Assembly (NCBI RefSeq): GCF_048564905.1 | Contig: NW_027328870.1 | Coordinates: 704,664 to 768,663 of the forward strand | Direction: 5' to 3' | From: Vicugna pacos | Taxonomy: Eukaryota; Chordata; Mammalia; Artiodactyla; Camelidae | Length of the DNA: 64,000 nucleotides | Shown: one piece after another, positions 10,717-22,505 of the stretch | Numbering within the stretch: the stretch's first letter is position 1 | How the letters are laid out: every line of letters starts with the position of its first letter | Made by a program: the position numbers and the translations under genes | Notes under the pieces: generated by a model | What the model was told of the DNA's origin: nothing | Databases searched by the model: none | What the model saw: only the letters and a program-made list of their open reading frames with translations

Positions 10717-11135
10717 CTTGGAGCCGTTCAGACAGTCCCCGTGTCCCTGCGTCCTGCCACACTAGGCCGGTGGGGCGAGGCCGGGCCGCGGGATTCACAG
10801 CCGGAGGCAGAGGCTTCCGCCAATGGCTGCCTCGCTCGCCCCTTGGGCTCAAAGAGCCGCCACGGCTGCTGGAGTTACTGCCGTTCTTCCCGGCGTTGGA
10901 CGGGGGGTACTACACGGGGATCGGGAGGGCGGTTCGGGGGCGGGGTTGCAAGGCACGGCGAGGAGGGTGGGGAGGGCGGGTGACTTGTGATTGAGGGTCT
11001 CTCTCGGCGAGGGGCGTCCCCGGATGACGCATAGCATGTGGCAGGGAGGCCGGGCAGTGGGCTGGGAGCCCGAGACCCCTGCGGGGCGCTTGCCCACCCC
11101 GCGGCGCGGGCGGAGGGCCGGCTCGCCGGACAGCC

Positions 11136-13892
11136 TGCTATAATATGTTGACTGTTACATGTTTGGCCTTACCCTTGTTAGTAGCCTCAAATCACTCCTT
11201 GTTCACCTTCAGGATCATTACCATAGATATACTTCTGACAATCCTCGTACTTAACTATGTTCCCTCATGCTACAGGGGCATGCACATGCTATTCTCACTC
11301 TTAGAAATAATCTTTTACAGATCAATCCCCTACTCCCCTCAAGGGATTTGACTATCTAATTCCAATCACTCTCATTGCTCAGCTAATTTGTGAATTCATA
11401 AAGCCCATTACATTAACATAATTCCTTAACACCATGTAATTCTCCTTTATCACAATTATTAAAGTATACTTTATAATAACATAAAAACGCTTCCATGCAT
11501 GAAGGTTGATATTCAACAATTAAGTTCACTGTATGAAGTTGTAAGTACATATACTGTATATTATGAAAAATGTTAAGGAATTACATACTATAGTTAAATT
11601 CATTCATATTTTTTCATAGAAATATGGAAATATTTATTCCAAGTTGGATCATCACTATATGTGTGTGTGTATATATGTATATATCTTTCATCCTTCATTC
11701 ACATTATAAGTTCTGATAAAATATTGCCAACAATTAACTTTTATACCAAGGAAGGAAGGAAGGAAAGAGGAAGGAAGGAAGGAAGGAAAGAAGGAAATGG
11801 AGGGGTTTTAGAACTCTTGAGATTGAGACATATTAGATAATAACTCAGATCTGTACATTTGTATATGATAATTATTTTCCTGAAATTATATAAAAACGCA
11901 TAAAAAAACTGAAAGCTAAATATAAAATTATTTACAACCCAAATTTGAGGTTAATTTATATCTTCAATTGATATGCATTTTTTTTAAATTTAATACTGCA
12001 CTGTTCCATTGCTATAATCAAATTCATAAACAGAAAACTATATATGATATATAATCCTCTCACCATTTATAACATCTCCGAAAGCATTTTTGAAGCAGAA
12101 TATTTTATATTTAAAGTTTTTATCATTAGAAAGGCTGTGAATAATTTAACACCATTAGATTTAATTTACTTCATCGTATTATTTTTTCAATACATGTGAA
12201 ATAATATCTTATATGGTTTTGAGTCATTCTTTAAGTAGTTTGTTAATATTGTGTAATAAGTGAATTCATGGAATATTGTTATAGAGTTAGACATTTTTAT
12301 TTGAAGATGTCATCTTTTGTAGTATAATAGTAAGGCCATTATTGTAGGAATGTGAAGGAGTTTGACATTGCTTTTAGTAAAATCATCACTCTAACGGGCA
12401 TATTGGCAATAGCAGCATGTGGTTAAGATCATGTCAATTTTTTGTAAATCTTTAACAAATTCTGAAATCACTCTGGTTGCTTGCAAATTTATAAAACACA
12501 ATTACTTAGTGGAAGAACAAGGCTGTAGTCAGTGCATGACAAAGGAATGCTGCTTAATAAATAAGTGAGAAGAATTAAGTTTAATTCAAGGAAAGCAGCA
12601 TTCTTAAAATATTTTGAATTGATTCGAGAAACAGAGATTTTATGATTATTTAGCAGAGTTTATATAGACATTTATGTGTGTGTGTGTGTATCCTTCATCT
12701 CTGTATCAATTCAAATAAGATTTTGCCAAAAAAATTTTAGAGCCAAAAATACCAATCAAAAAGAAAGAAAAGAAGAGGGAAGGAAAGCAGGAAGGCAACT
12801 TAACATCAAAAAATTACATCATTATTTAGAGTAAAGATCTATATCAACTAAACATTTGTATTGTGACCTCCACATTCCACTAAAACTTATGCCATTTACC
12901 TACAAATATAAGCTTTTATTTGCTTCTACAATAAATAATACATAAATTTAATGAAACTGCAGCTCAAAAGACGGAAATAGCATTAGAAATTCAGTCATCC
13001 AGTGCAGTAGCTAAAGCATGGGTATGACCTGACTCTAAGCAATCAGAGAACAACCAAGAAAATGTGCCAAACTGTTGGATACCCAGATTAGTTCCCAGGG
13101 CAGGGAAATAGGCATATCAAGATAAGTAAAAGAATATACCATGTTTAAAGCTTAATTATAATACAAAATACATATATATCTATATCTATTTCAAAATGTT
13201 AAATTTAAAAGTGGACCAGAAAAAAAATAAACAAAATTACTTCTATAGAGAAAATAAAGAATAGCCTTGTCTTCTTCTATTAAAGACTGACTAGCCACAA
13301 AATATTATGGAAATAGCTATAAAGCTTTGAGAGAAATTATTATAATTCTATAATTGTGTTACCACTAATGTTGTTATGTTTGTAGTTAAGCCAAAGTAAT
13401 ACCAAGACATTCAAAGAATCAGAAGGAATGGTAACTATATATTTATCCTAAAAAATAAATATAAATACTAAGAAAAGGATACATTTTTTAAAATTTAAGA
13501 AGTACGATATGATTATATAAATGCTATGTTAAAGGGTATTGAGTCTACAGGTAGACAAAATAAGGATCACGTCTATTTTGAAAATATTTCAAAATAAATG
13601 CCAATAAATAAAAGTAATTCTTAAAATGATACTTCCGTCTAACTTGTTTGATTTTGTAAATGCATGTTACTTTATATCAATTTGCATTATTGATTATTAT
13701 ATGGTTAATAACACAGATACAATTAAAAGAAAATTATAAAAAAGTTGAGATAGCAAAAATAACTTTCTTTTCTAATATTTACAAATAAAAGATTAAACAG
13801 TGAATTTTTTATCAATCATAAGTCTTTATATTTTCAGTAAAATATAAAATTATAATGGAGAAAAAAGTAAGCAAAAATGATTCAAATAAAAA
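11136..13892. other. AT-rich gene desert
   Basis: No gene recognised. GC content drops abruptly at about 11.135 kb, at the upstream edge of the CpG island. A hydrophobic 68-codon plus-strand ORF at 11145-11351 has no recognised homologue. GGAA and GT microsatellites occur. Confidence 0.5.
11748..11800 (+). repeat. (GGAA)n microsatellite
   Basis: Tandem GGAA/GAAA units with a few interruptions, directly visible. GGAA runs can bind ETS factors, but nothing here shows function. Confidence 0.95.
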
Positions 13893-14339
13893 TGTTAAGG
13901 GGAATAATCGTTTATAACATTTGACATCTACCTCTGCTTGGTACTATAACCAATCACAAGCCACTGTAGCCACTGACCTCCAACACTCCTTAAAAGTTCA
14001 CAGTGGAGATCAGGAATGGAGCACATTGTGCTGTGGGAAAACTGACAAAATAGAGCTTCAGATAGATGTTTTCAGGAGAAGATTTTATAAGCCCCAATTC
14101 TTGCATCTCCTTATATCGAGAAGAGCACTAAATTCATTAATGGTGATGTCTGCTCCTCATATCTGGCAAAAGAACTCAATGTGTGTGTGATTGCACGTAC
14201 TCCCCTTCACTAAAATTACATATATAATATTGAATTTCCCCCTGCCTCTTCAGAAAAGGTCCTCAGAGCCATCTGAGGTGCTGTCTCCTAGATTATAGTT
14301 CTCATTTTGCCCCAAATATAACAACTCTCATGTTATACA
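13893..14339 (+). mobile_element. Solo LTR of an endogenous retrovirus
   Basis: About 447 bp starting TGTTAAGGGG and ending TTATACA, with the order of blocks found in an artiodactyl LTR family (a block around 'GTGATTGCACGTACTCCCCT', a block around 'CAGAGCCATCTGAGGTGCTG', and a CTCATTTTGCCC..AAATA 3' part). No internal region is attached, so it is a solo LTR fossil, moderately diverged. Confidence 0.65.
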
Positions 14340-14444
14340 ATTTTATTTTAGTAAACAGCATGTATATTAAAATAGTTCAAAACATTGATGTAACAATTGG
14401 TGAAAAGATACCTCTGCCTATATAATTTCAAATTGAAATAAAAA

Positions 14445-15005
14445 AAAAAAACTGGGCCACCATGATAATGAATCTGTGTAAGGAGAGACATTTTCAGCAT
14501 GATGAAGGGAAGATAAATCACTCGAAGCTTAAAACTATGCATCTGGACAAATTAGCAGTTGTGAGAGTAATAACCAAATATACTTCTAGAAATAAAAAGG
14601 ATGAAAAAAAATTTACACCCAGACATCTTCACAGAGAGAATTTCTGGAGGATGTACTTCAGCCCAGTCTGCTTGATGATCTACAATCTGGTCCAACACAG
14701 AGGGGAAGGAGAGACCATAGAAAGAAGCAGAGCCCTGCAGCTTAGTGGGCAGCAGGTTTTATCAGCAAGATAACTTACTTATGAGACTTGTCTTGAGCAG
14801 CCACAAGAGTCTCCCTGCAACCCCACCAGAATCTTAAAAGTTTATATAGAAGCCTTAAAATACTGTCCGATGGTCTCGGCAACAACCACATTACTGTCAC
14901 AAGGCTGAGTACTTGGTGGGGCTTCTGCAGGGAAGGCAAGCGAAACACATTCCAGTAGTCATGTCCTCTTGATGATCCCTTCAAGACTGATCCCTATCAG
15001 GTATA
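14445..15005 (-). mobile_element. Possible ERV LTR or related relic
   Basis: On the minus strand a CTATATAAAC TATA-like motif is followed about 90 bp later by an A-rich 'GATAAAACC' near the end, which resembles an LTR U3-R layout. Family not identified. The plus-strand ORF at 14462-14773 is not recognised. Confidence 0.3.
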
Positions 15006-16484
15006 AGTAGTGGGGAAAAAGAAGAAAAGTAAAACAGAGTTAATGACTTCTTGGATATGTAAAACATTTTAAAATTTCTGTGCAAAATTTATAATTAAAA
15101 TAATGAGTATATTTTTAATGATACCATTCTGGAAGTCTCTATATCAAAGATTAAATTTAGTTAATTATGGGCTTGTGAGTAATATTTTTTCTGTTTCTAA
15201 ATTTCATAACCTATATTATTCACTAAAGATTTTTAAGAATTTAGTTACAAAGTTAAAATCATTTCAAATGTATAAATAAAGAGATATTAGAATGGTTATT
15301 TTAATAGAAACATTACAGTGTGAAGCATTAAAAACAATGTAACAACATCAGTAAAGCTGAGTAATTATATTTCTTATGGTTTTCACAAATAAAAAGTTAC
15401 TTTGTTATTAATAATTATATTTACAGTCTTTGAAAACCATCAGGGATTCTCAATATAGAAAGTCTATTGTTCATAAAGCAAAATTGTGTGCATAATTTGA
15501 TTCTAGGACAAAAATATACATATATATAATATACACACACATAATACCCAGGAATTACATACAAAAAAGAATGTTTAATTCTTTATTTGTTACATTACAG
15601 TAAGATTTGATTGTATTTTTTATTTGCATTTCTAAATTATGAAACATTTGATACATACAGGTTATGATTATAAAATATTTATCCATTACTCTACCACCCA
15701 AACTGAGAAATAAAACATGACATTTCCAATATATTTACTCTTGCTCATTTATGTTGCTTAAAACTAAAACTGATATAACTACATTTTATAGTAATAGGTA
15801 TTTCTTTCTGGTGTTTCTTTTTCTATATTTTTATTTTCAATAATTTTTGCAGCATGTTTAAGTGTTCCTCTTGCAAATATCCTAGAGATTCCCCCCAAAT
15901 ATCTGAGAATTTATGCATTTTAATGTCTTTTAATAGGAAAATTGACTCAATTTAGGCTTATCCATATGTATTATTGACTAATTTATTTATGACTTTATTT
16001 TGTTTTCCACATATAACTTTGTTCATTAATTTTCTTTTTTTTGAGTGACTTTCTTTTGTTTTTCCTTCAGATGTGTTTTTCAGGCATTAAACACCTCATT
16101 CGTTATACCACTGAAGTTAATTTCATTTATTTCATACTTGTATAATATTTTGGCTATTTCTAGATTTTAAAATTCAGGATGACTTTTCTACAAAACATAC
16201 ATTTCAAGAAGCTGTCTTCTAATCCAGTTTTGCCAATATTATATAAAAAACAACCTGTTTATTGTTATTTTCTGATAGTTATTATTCTATGCTACACAAG
16301 GATAGTTAAATTTTTTCTAATTATATATTTTTATATATATTTTCTACTTTATATCAAGAAAATAGTCATGTTAACTGTTTTTTATATTGTAAGTTCATTA
16401 TGGTATTTTGCTCCATCTTTGGAAATTAGTTTCTGCTATTTAAAGGATTATCTAGTCCATATTTTGAGTTTGTTCACTTTACTT
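15006..16484. other. AT-rich non-genic stretch
   Basis: No gene or confidently assigned repeat. The plus-strand ORF at 16179-16508 is a low-complexity Phe/Ile/Leu/Tyr-rich artefact of AT-rich DNA. Confidence 0.4.
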
Positions 16485-17520
16485 TTTGATATAGCACCAA
16501 AGGCATGATCAACGAAAGGAATAATTTCTAAGCTGAACTTTAAAAAAAATTACAATTTGTTTTCTTTGCAAAAGACATTGTCAAAAGAATGATAAGACGC
16601 CACAGATTGGGAGGATGCATATTCAAAAGATATATCTGATAAAAGACTATTAGCCAAAATATACAAAGAATTCTAAAAAGCTCAACAATAGAACATTAAA
16701 CAACCTGATTTAAAAAATGAGCAAATTACCTGAGCAAATACCTCACCAAAGATGATGACAGATAGCAAACATACGAAAATATGTTCAGCATTATATGCCA
16801 TTAGGAAACTACAAATTAAAACAAGAAGATAATACTACATACCTATTAGACTAACCAAATGTAGAACACTGACAACACCAAACATCCTGCCAAGATGTAG
16901 AGCAACAGGAACTCTTACTTATTGCTGATGGAAATACAAAATGATTAAAACAGTTTGGAAGGTAGTTTGGCAGTTTCTTACAAAACTAAATGTGCTCTTA
17001 CCATAAAATCCTTCAAGTCTACTCTTTAAAGTTTACCTAAAGGAGCTGAAAACTATGTCCACATGAGAACCTACACAAGGATATTTACATCAGATTTGTT
17101 TGTATTTATCAAAACATGGAAGCAACAAAAATATCCTTCAGTAGGAGAATGGATAAACCATAGCACAATCAGACAATGGATTGTTATTCAGTGCTGAAAA
17201 TAAATGAGCTATTAAGCCACAAAAAGATAATATAGATCCTTAAATGTATAATGATAAGTGAAAGAAGCCAATCTACAAAGGCTATGTATTATATGATTCC
17301 AACCTCATGATATTCTGGAAAAAAACAATACTATGGAGATAATAAAAAGATGAAAAGATGCTAAGTGTTATGAGAAAGGGAAGATTGATTAGGTAAAGCA
17401 TAGAGGATTTTTAGGGCAGTGAAACAATTGTGTGTGGTACTGTAACAGTGGATAAATAACATTGTACACTTGTCCAGACACATAGAGTATTCAACACCAA
17501 GAGTGAGTCCAAAGGTAATT
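16485..17520 (+). mobile_element. Older L1, 3' part of ORF2
   Basis: Plus-strand L1 ORF2 C-terminal and 3' text, for example 'GACTATTAGCCAAAATATAC', 'TGTAGAGCAACAGGAACTCT', 'ATGGATAAACCATAGCACAA'. Many substitutions and no long ORF, so an old L1. Confidence 0.8.
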
Positions 17521-18548
17521 ATGAGTGATTATAATGTGCCAGTGTAGATAAGTATATATTTATATATGCTGCTGGGTCCTATAGATCCCAGGACATGGGC
17601 TTTCTCTGGGAAGAATGATTGTTGAATCAGGGTCTTGGTCCTCTCACATATGTAGATATAGGGTAGACTGATAAAAAAAGAATGTCTGGATATTGAGAAA
17701 CGCAAAATTAAAGTGAGAAGATTTACAGTAATAAAAACCAACTAATCCCTTGAAGATTTCTAGATTAATTAGACAAAAAAGAACAGGGAGGATTTTCTTA
17801 TAGAGTTTCCAACCTTTGTCTAACAATTTGTACACCTCACAGAATATATATTTTTAAATGTACATATAAAAATGACAAAAAATAACTATATAGTAAGTCA
17901 GAAAGGAAGTGTCCACAAATTTCATGATGCTAAAGTTGTACTATTTTCATAAAAATAAGTAAGATAAAATTTAAACAACAAAAATGGCTAATTGTCTGGC
18001 TAACTGAAATTTATAAACCTTTTTTTGTAATTAACTAAAACATGTACTTTATTATTAAAGCCCTTAATGTGCTTTTATTTTTATCCTATTTACCTCTCTT
18101 TCTTCACTACGGAGTATCCTGAGATTTTAAAACGCATTCTCCTGCTTTTCTTTATAATTTCTTGAACACACTTATATATAAATAAAATGATATCATTTAG
18201 TTTAAGTTGCCATTTATATTTATTAAATGTTATATTGTTGTTCAATTTCCCCTGAAACATTCTCTTTACTGCAATTTTTATATTTAGAATTATTAGTTTT
18301 TATAAAACTGAAATTTTTAGAATGCAACGTAAAAATTACTCCATTAATCCATTTTCCAAAAAGTGGATATTTGAGTTATTTACAATGTTTGATTACTATA
18401 AGCAATGATGTTATAAACATACTTGTATATTTATCTTGGTGCACACTGAACACAGGCAGAAGGTTGAAGGTAACTTAGGAAAGAAATTGCTAGATTTCGT
18501 GTGTTGAAACCTTTAATTTATAAGGATATTATAATTTTCTGAAGTTAA
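17521..18548. other. Non-genic stretch
   Basis: Nothing recognised apart from low-complexity AT-rich DNA. The short ORFs at 17529-17835 and 18227-18478 show no family features. Confidence 0.4.
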
Positions 18549-19002
18549 TGTAATAGAGGAGAACAAATCTGACTCTATATTAGATCTGTTCCTTTAGCTT
18601 TGACCACTGTGCCCTGTTTCCTAGGCTTGGTCTTGCTAGCTTTGCACTCACATAAAGATAACAAGCTGTAGAATAGAGAATAACATTTGTTTGTTGGAGG
18701 TTTACAGGGACACCATGAACTGACCCACATGGACAGCTGCAAGAACAAAGAATTTCTACAGCAAGATGTTTGCAACAACCAACCATACACCCTCCCTTGT
18801 TTTTTGTTTGTTTGTTGTTGTTGTTTGTTTTTGTTTTTGTTTTGTATAAAAGAAGACTGTATTGTGACTGGACCTGGATGGTTCTCCAAGACATTATTCA
18901 GCCATCCTCTCGGTCTGCCAGCTTTCCAAATAAAGTCGCTATTCCTTGCCCCAACACCACATCTCTTGTACTTAAAGTTTAAAGTTTAAACTTAAAGTTT
19001 CA
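18549..19002 (+). mobile_element. Solo LTR, gammaretrovirus-like (ERV1)
   Basis: About 454 bp from TGTAATAGAGG to a TTTCA end. It has a GTATAAAAGAAG promoter box and the AATAAAGTCGCTATTCCTTG polyadenylation block typical of ERV1/MER41-like LTRs. A TTG-rich low-complexity tract lies inside. A fossil with no internal region. Confidence 0.75.
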
Positions 19003-19029
19003 CGTTTGGGTAAGTGTTTTTCTAAGTTT

Positions 19030-19940
19030 TCTGCTAAGTGTTACTGTCTAATATTTATGGCTGGAATTTACACTCACCTAAATTTCTTCAAGAATAACTT
19101 GACTATCATTGGCTGTGCCTTTTTCCATATAAATTTTAGAGTAAGTTTGTTGAGTACCATTCAAACCTCTGCCAGCATTTAATCATAGAGATTAAATCTG
19201 TGAATCACTTTGGTAAGATTTTATATGGTTAAAATATAGGCTTTCCATATTCATGAAGAAGCTATATTTCTCCATTTACTTTTGTATCTTTAATGCATTT
19301 CCACACAGTCATATTTTTTTTTCTGATGGCTCACAAGACTTTTATTTGGTGAATTTCTTTTCTTCATATTTTCTGTGGTTAAAATTGTATCTGTTTATTG
19401 TATTTCTAACATTTTGTTTCTAGGCATAGAAATACACCTGATATTTAGTCCCTGAAAACTACTCTTTTATATCTATTTTTTTAACATAAACAGTTTAGAT
19501 TATTTCTTTCAGATTCTAGTAAATAATACATTTGATTCTGTTTCTTACTAAGTTCTTATGTACCTCCCTTACAATGATGAATGGAAGAGGTCATAGAGGA
19601 TATTGTTATCTTGTTTCTAATATTAAATTTAATGTTTTTACCTTTTTTGTATTAATCACAATAGTTTACTTTGGGTGTTTTTTTTTCCAGATATTCTTTG
19701 TCAGAATAAAGAAGTTCTTTCATTTCTTGTTTTCTAAGAGATTTTATCAGGAATAGTATTGGACTTTAATCACATACTTTCTCTGCATCTTCTGAAATAA
19801 TCAATTGCTTTTCCCCTTGTAGTTTTGTAATCTATTAGTGTACCATACTACATTAATTTATTGTGTACAGGCAAACTAATTTGCATTGTTGGAATAATCC
19901 CATTTATTTTTACAGGTCAATTTTGCCTACAGATTCATAT
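19030..19940 (-). mobile_element. Older L1 ORF2 fragment
   Basis: The plus strand reads as reverse-complement L1 ORF2 (a 'GGAAGAGGTCATAGAGGATA' / 'TTGTTTCTAATATTAAATTT' block, then 'TTTTATCAGGAATAGTATTG' and 'TTTTTACAGGTCAATTTTGC'). Diverged. The LTR at 18549-19002 abuts it. Confidence 0.65.
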
Positions 19941-22505
19941 TTTTCTACTGTATTTACTTATTTTTGTTCTGTTATTTTGTGTGATAGTAAATATGAGACA
20001 GTTTACACTTTAAGAATTAAATATGCAATGCTGAATCTCACTTTTTTCATAAGGGGTACCTGAGCTCAAACTATTTAAATTGTGAGTTATGAACAAGTAA
20101 CATTTAGTCAACCTGTGATGAAAGAGTCATGGTGACAAAACGCCCAGTATAAAACTATGTAAAGTGAACGCTAGGTCCTTGCTTCACCTAATCCACATAA
20201 CTGGATATTTACATTTGCTTTTCTCACAGGAGGGTACACCCTTCTTTTAATTTTATATTTATATATAATATGCTGGAAGGAGCATATTCTTGTCAGAGAT
20301 TTTATAGTTACTAAAAATTTAATCTAATTTTAAAGGGGTCAATGTCAAAGTGTACCAAATAACTACTTCCAGAGATTTGAGGTGTGACCATAATCACTGA
20401 AAATACACAGTTAATTTATGCCAAATGACTTTCTATTATTAATGTACATATGTACATGAAAAGGTTGTTTTAGTAAATTTAGTACATTATACAAGGACTA
20501 ACAATACAAAGGTCCCTAAACATTTAAATTTTCATTAGTAATATATTTATGTGTGATCATTGTTTTAATCATGTAATACTATTTATTGCTCATACATGAT
20601 ATACCAAAATCATGAAAGACATAGCTCTAAGGACTAGAGGTGTATAATATAAAATAAGAGTGTGCTTTATTTTAAGGAGTTAACAGTTACATATTAATGG
20701 CTTTAAGTCTAGCATGTATTTCTTTCTCTTAGTGGCCTTGAATTTTTATATTTACATTGCCTATTTGTCATTTTTTGAGCCAACTCAGATGAAACACAAA
20801 CACAACTCTAAAAAATTACCTAAACACACTGACACAACTTTTTTTTAAATCAAGAAGCAACTCCATCACTGTCTTCCATGTTTATGTAAACTGGTTAACT
20901 ACACAGGGAGCTTACAGGGCCTTCTGAGGAGAATAATTTGCCTATACTTTGATGATCACTTAAGAAATTGTCATGGATACATTTGGTAGAATATAATCAT
21001 TCATATTATTACATTTATACCATTGATGTTTTCACTGTTTCTGCCTTTGTTGCTTGGCTCTTAAATTATAGTTAAATAATGATGAAGCCTCTGTTTCCTT
21101 AAAACAGGGAACACATATTTATACTCCTGTAAATATTTTTAAATACAAGATCTAAAAAGAAAAACATATCTGATATTGCAATCACTGTAAAACACAGATT
21201 CATTTGTGTTTGTCAGCTATGGGTCTGCAACAAAACATCCCATAACTTAGAGGCTGATAAAGATAAATATTCTTATGCACTGACTAATTGTTCAGCTGGG
21301 GTTCTAACTCAAACTGCTGACCCACTGGGCCAGCTCTGCTGAGACCTCTGATGCCCTCACTTTTGTTTAGTTCTAGGACATGGGTTCAGTTCAGGTCTAA
21401 TCTTAAGTGCCTTTGATTTGTTTGAAACCAATCAGCCTACTCAGCATGTCTTCATGGTAGAGGTAGAGTACAAGAGAGAAAGCCCAGTGCATAGGCACAT
21501 TTCAAGCCTTGGCTTGCATCACATCATATCTGCTGGTAGCCTAAGGGCCAAAGCAGGTTACAAGTTCAAGCCCAAAAGTAGGAGAAGATAAATACTCCTC
21601 ATGTGGAAATATAATGGCAAAGGATATTCTAATATGCACCATAACCTTCCCTGACCTCCACTCAAAAGTTCCCCACTGAAAATTAGAAGCTTAATTGTAA
21701 TGGTTAGTAATTTTAAAAAAGATCTTTTTTAGAAAAAGGACTCTATATTAATGCTTTCTATATCACTGACATTTAAGACAGTGCTGGTCACATATTAGGC
21801 ACTCTCTAAATGTTTACTGGCTAGCTGGCTGGGTGACCTGGTGTCAGACACATAGACATGTTATCAATATAATAATGTCCAACTAAAAGAAAGTTACATT
21901 ATTGTACCAAGAACTGGATTGTCTTGCCCACGCAGTTTTTAAAAAATATGCATATAAAATATAATATACAGTATAATTCACTCAATTCACAATATGAAAC
22001 ACAACAATGAAGGTAATATTCCCACTGGGTATTCCCCATTGACATTCTCTGATGTATTAACTCTCCTGGAAGGAGTTTCATTAATTATTAGATATTTAAT
22101 TAGATTTTCACTAATGGTGTAAACACAATATGAAAATTCACTTTGATTTGCATTGTCATTTAGATTCACTAATCAACTGAGAGATATGAACAATCGTGGC
22201 AGGAGACTGAAACTTCAGCATTGAGGGGTTTTTAAAATATGCTTGGCATCATTAGATGAACATATAGTCTCGATTACAGAATGTGAAATTCCATTAAGTT
22301 ACCCCATATGAGTCAATGCCCAGAGGACCATTTTTGATCAGGGTAGAATAACTCATTCTCTAGGACCTTAGGATGGAAAATTTTATATTTTAATGAAAAG
22401 TAACATCATGAATACTCTTTATTCCTTCACTGTAAAAGGCAGGAACTGTTATTCCCCTTCAGTAAGTATAACAGTTGCTTGAAATAATAAACAGACTTTG
22501 AATTT
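19941..22505. other. Non-genic stretch with degenerate repeats
   Basis: No gene found. A segment at about 21.19-21.65 kb resembles an old interspersed repeat with a 'CAACAAAACATCCCATAACT' start, family unresolved. A short MIR/L2-like trace lies near 21.74-21.83 kb. Confidence 0.35.

Larger units (their letters stand above)
10120..11135 (-). promoter_or_regulatory. HTT: CpG island: HTT-like promoter, exon 1 and intron 1 start
   Basis: About 1 kb of strongly GC- and CpG-rich DNA with sharp edges in an AT-rich desert. Read on the minus strand it contains a TATA-less upstream region with GC boxes (for example GGGGCGGGG at about 10.94 kb) and a CCAAT motif near 10.82 kb, then a 5' UTR that lines up with human HTT from the AAGATGG motif of the upstream ORF to the main ATG (126 nt between the two ATGs; I count 125 in human), exon 1, and a recognisable intron 1 start. 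CpG richness retained beside clearly diverged coding sequence suggests the island is unmethylated in the germ line, and so perhaps still a promoter. Activity is inferred, not seen. Confidence 0.85.

Noticed and set aside
10387-10983. 198-codon Arg/Gly-rich plus-strand ORF across the CpG island
   Set aside because: It is the antisense of the HTT-like Pro-rich exon; long open frames are expected in GC-rich repeats. The minus-strand reading has clear homology.
11145-11351. 68-codon hydrophobic ORF considered as a nuclear mitochondrial insert
   Set aside because: I could not align it with any mitochondrial gene (ND2, ND4, ND5 or ATP6 considered).
14462-14773. 103-codon plus-strand ORF
   Set aside because: No family recognised, and it overlaps an LTR-like relic on the other strand.
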